DNA from: an archaeon RBG_16_50_20
GTDB lineage: Archaea; Thermoproteota; Bathyarchaeia; 40CM-2-53-6
Assembly (NCBI GenBank): GCA_001768965.1
Contig: MEMY01000004.1
Location: 1 to 6,827, forward strand
DNA: 6,827 bases
Direction: 5' to 3'
Shown here: positions 5,020 through 6,827 of the stretch, one piece after another
Layout of the letters: each line of letters starts with the position of its first letter
Position numbering within the stretch: position 1 is the first letter of the stretch
Notes under the pieces: generated by a model
The model's input: only the letters and a program-made list of their open reading frames with translations
What the model was told of the DNA's origin: nothing
Database searches by the model: none
Made by a program: the position numbers and the translations under genes

Positions 5020-6407
5020 TTTTGTAATATATGGATGGCTTTTCCTTTAGCCGCCTCAGCTGCCTCCATTAGGCCTTCTGGTAGGGTGGGATGTGGGTGT
5101 ATTGTGAATCCGATATCTTCCAACGTGGCACCCATCTCAATCGCCAGAGCTGCTTCGCTAATCATGTCCGACGCCTCTGCGCCGACAATGTGAACTCCCA
5201 AGACCAAGTCCGAACTCTTATCGGCGACGATCTTAACGAAGCCTTCAGTCTCCCCAGCGATTAGTGCGCGTCCCAAGGCCGTGAATGGGAACTTTCCAAC
5301 TATGGGATCGTATCCTTTCTCCTTAGCCTGGGCTTCAGTGAGTCCCACCGATGCGATCTCAGGATCAGTAAATATCGCCCAGGCAATGGCTCTGAAGTCA
5401 GCTTCACTGCTCATGCCGGCTATTACTTCGGCTACGATGATGCCCTCTTTGGAGGCCTTGTGCGCATACATCGGAGGCCCGATTACGTCTCCGATAGCGT
5501 AAATTCCGGGTACATTGGTCTGCAACTTCTTGTCTGCCAAAATCCATCCATGTTCATCGGTCTTTACCCCGGTTTTTTCTAACTCTAAGTTGTCGCTGTT
5601 TGGTCTCCTTCCGACCGTGACCAAGACCTTGTCGGCTGGATAGGATGCTTCCTTGCCATCTTCAAGCACCGCATAGACTTTCCGATCCCGGTATTCCCTT
5701 GCTTTAGACTTCACGTGATAGTCCACGCCTAACTTGCGAAACGTGCGTTCAATGATTCTAACCAGTTCGAGATCTACGCCCGGCAGAAGCTGATCCAGCA
5801 TCTCAATGACTGTGACCTTGCTTCCTAGCTGTGCGTACATTGTCGCCATCTCTAGACCCGTTACGCCGCCCCCGATTACGACGAAGTTCTTCGGAATCTC
5901 CTTCAACTCGAGCGCTTCCGTTGAAGTGATAACGTGTGTCCCATCGAACTTGAAGCCGGGAATCTCAACCGCCCTCGAACCCGTGGCTATGATCGCGTTC
6001 GTTGTCTCGATGGTCTCGATCCCTGAAGCTGTTCGAACTTCCAGCTGATGGGGGCCTTTGAATCTGGCCTCCCCTTTGATGACTTTGACATTATTTCCTT
6101 TGCAGAGATATTCGACCCCTGACGTCAATCGATCGACAACACTCTGCTTCCAAGCTTGTACTTTGGCGAAATCGATGGTCAACCCAGTGACTTCGAGACC
6201 AATCTGCTTGGCGGCGTCAATCTGCTTCTTCAGTTTCGCAACTCGAATGAGCGCTTTTGAGGGGATGCATCCTATGTTGAGGCAGACTCCCCCTAGCCTG
6301 TCTTTCTCAATCAGAATTGTTTCTTTTCCAAGCTGACGTAATCGTATCGCGGCTACATAGCCGCCAGGTCCGCTTCCTATAACGACAGCTTCGGCCTTCT
6401 GAGTCAT
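5016..6407 (-). CDS. lpd: Dihydrolipoamide dehydrogenase (E3)
   Basis: This cytoplasmic flavoprotein reoxidises the dihydrolipoyl arm of E2 and passes electrons through FAD to NAD+. The 463-residue sequence is complete. It has an FAD-binding GSGPGG (11-16), the redox disulfide in GGVCLNIGCIPSKAL (C42, C47), ATGS (141-144), the NAD-binding VVIGGGVTGLE (176-186), the second FAD motif GIYAIGDV (301-308), and the C-terminal HPHPTLPE (437-444) whose second His and Glu form the acid-base pair at the dimer interface. An E in the VIEMLDQ segment (E202) after the NAD fold fits NAD+ over NADP+. The E2 gene lies 110 bases upstream on the same strand and lipB overlaps its end by four bases. Start ATG at 6407 fits the family N-terminus; no Shine-Dalgarno is obvious. 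All active-site residues are present. Confidence 0.97.
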   Translation of the reverse strand: MTQKAEAVVIGSGPGGYVAAIRLRQLGKETILIEKDRLGGVCLNIGCIPSKALIRVAKLKKQIDAAKQIGLEVTGLTIDFAKVQAWKQSVVDRLTSGVEYLCKGNNVKVIKGEARFKGPHQLEVRTASGIETIETTNAIIATGSRAVEIPGFKFDGTHVITSTEALELKEIPKNFVVIGGGVTGLEMATMYAQLGSKVTVIEMLDQLLPGVDLELVRIIERTFRKLGVDYHVKSKAREYRDRKVYAVLEDGKEASYPADKVLVTVGRRPNSDNLELEKTGVKTDEHGWILADKKLQTNVPGIYAIGDVIGPPMYAHKASKEGIIVAEVIAGMSSEADFRAIAWAIFTDPEIASVGLTEAQAKEKGYDPIVGKFPFTALGRALIAGETEGFVKIVADKSSDLVLGVHIVGAEASDMISEAALAIEMGATLEDIGFTIHPHPTLPEGLMEAAEAAKGKAIHILQK

Positions 6408-6434
6408 ACCAGTTCACGATCGTCTCGGACTAAG

Positions 6435-6476
6435 TTGGGACTCGAAAACCCAAGGGACACTTTAACATACCTGTCC
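6435..6476 (-). promoter_or_regulatory. Possible internal promoter or operator ahead of lpd
   Basis: The 110-base gap between E2 and lpd contains a TATA-like GTTAAAG (minus strand) flanked by a five-pair inverted repeat (GGACA 6455-6459, TGTCC 6472-6476) and, nearer to lpd, a hairpin of TTGGG (6435-6439) with CCCAA (6449-6453). The arrangement could let lpd and lipB be transcribed apart from E2, or could be an mRNA processing site. All elements are short. Confidence 0.3.
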
Positions 6477-6517
6477 AGTCTCGGGTGCCAGCGAAGCTTT
6501 CCAAGCCCATCGGAAGT

Positions 6518-6827
6518 CTAGTCTGTCTCAAGAAGCAGTAATTTCAGATCTTCCAGGTACTGTTTGATCACCGTCATGAATTGCGCGGCCATCGCGCCAT
6601 CCAAGACTCGGTGGTCGAATGAAACTGAGAAGTAGGTCATGTCTCGAATGACGACCTGATTGTCCTTCACAACAGGGCGCTTCGTGATCTTGTGCACGCC
6701 GAGAATCGCGACTTCAGGATAGTTGATAATCGGCGTGGCGAAGACTCCTCCGATTGCACCGACGTTCGTTATTGTGAACGTGCTTCCCTGAATCTCATCC
6801 AATGTCAGCTGACCAGTACGCGCCCTT
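6518..6827 (-). CDS. 2-oxoacid dehydrogenase E2, dihydrolipoyl acyltransferase, C-terminal end (5' part outside window)
   Basis: The last 103 or so residues of the E2 catalytic domain are visible; the frame is open through the right edge (RARTGQLTLDEIQG), so the TTG at 6802 is internal. E2 takes the acyl group made by E1 and passes it from its lipoyl arm to CoA within a large core assembly. The family strand GSTFTITNVGAIGG, the turn PIINYPEVAILG and the catalytic motif SFDHRVLDGA (near 6593-6622) are intact, with the His and Asp needed for acyl transfer. The lipoyl and E1/E3-binding domains, and presumably the E1 genes, lie off the right edge. Followed by lpd and lipB on the same strand, it belongs to one complex. 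This part does not tell whether pyruvate, branched-chain or other 2-oxoacids are used. Confidence 0.95.
   Translation of the reverse strand, partial: RARTGQLTLDEIQGSTFTITNVGAIGGVFATPIINYPEVAILGVHKITKRPVVKDNQVVIRDMTYFSVSFDHRVLDGAMAAQFMTVIKQYLEDLKLLLLETD

Noticed and set aside
5281..6336. Three forward frames of 73 to 92 codons
   Set aside because: All are antisense to lpd, whose reading is unambiguous.
1..6827. CRISPR array, insertion sequence, integrase or transposase
   Set aside because: No regularly spaced repeats of the required length and no recombinase-like reading frame on either strand were seen.

Overview
The window most likely comes from an archaeon, probably a TACK/Thermoproteota lineage related to Thaumarchaeota or Bathyarchaeia. 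This is inferred from gene style only: a large secreted protein anchored by a C-terminal membrane helix with a cytoplasmic zinc-ribbon tail, paired VapBC and AbrB-type antitoxin pieces, TATA-like rather than Shine-Dalgarno signals at several starts, and encoded CCA on tRNA-like 3' ends. No rRNA or intact tRNA is present to settle it.

Layout. Positions 1-797 (+) hold the C-terminal two-thirds of a major facilitator transporter that enters from outside the window. Positions 798-1525 form a decayed strip: a clean tRNA 3'-end fragment (878-905), an unassigned open frame, and a VapC-type PIN toxin lacking its N-terminal part (1026-1334, -). Positions 1526-3124 (-) encode a 532-residue surface protein with an FN3-like domain, a CARDB-like domain, two NEW3-like beta domains, a membrane anchor and a zinc ribbon. 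Positions 3125-3560 have no convincing gene; they carry repeats upstream of the surface gene, nested inverted repeats and two more tRNA 3'-end fragments. Positions 3561-4141 (-) are an intact vapBC toxin-antitoxin pair. A truncated AbrB-type gene (4192-4353, +) diverges from it. The last third (4363-6827, -) is a 2-oxoacid dehydrogenase cluster read leftward: the E2 C-terminus, dihydrolipoamide dehydrogenase (E3), and octanoyltransferase LipB overlapping E3 by ATGA.

How it fits together. E2, E3 and LipB form one functional unit: LipB attaches an octanoyl group to the lipoyl domain of E2 (that domain is outside the window), LipA would turn it into lipoate, and E3 reoxidises the dihydrolipoyl arm using FAD and NAD+. 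LipB in an archaeal setting is notable because archaeal lipoylation is usually attributed to LplA-type ligases and most archaea lack the acyl-carrier-protein pathway that supplies bacterial LipB. The region 800-4350 looks like an integration and decay hotspot: three tRNA tail fragments in the same orientation, a toxin lacking its N-terminus, an antitoxin lacking its N-terminus, and one intact toxin-antitoxin pair. No integrase or transposase is visible.
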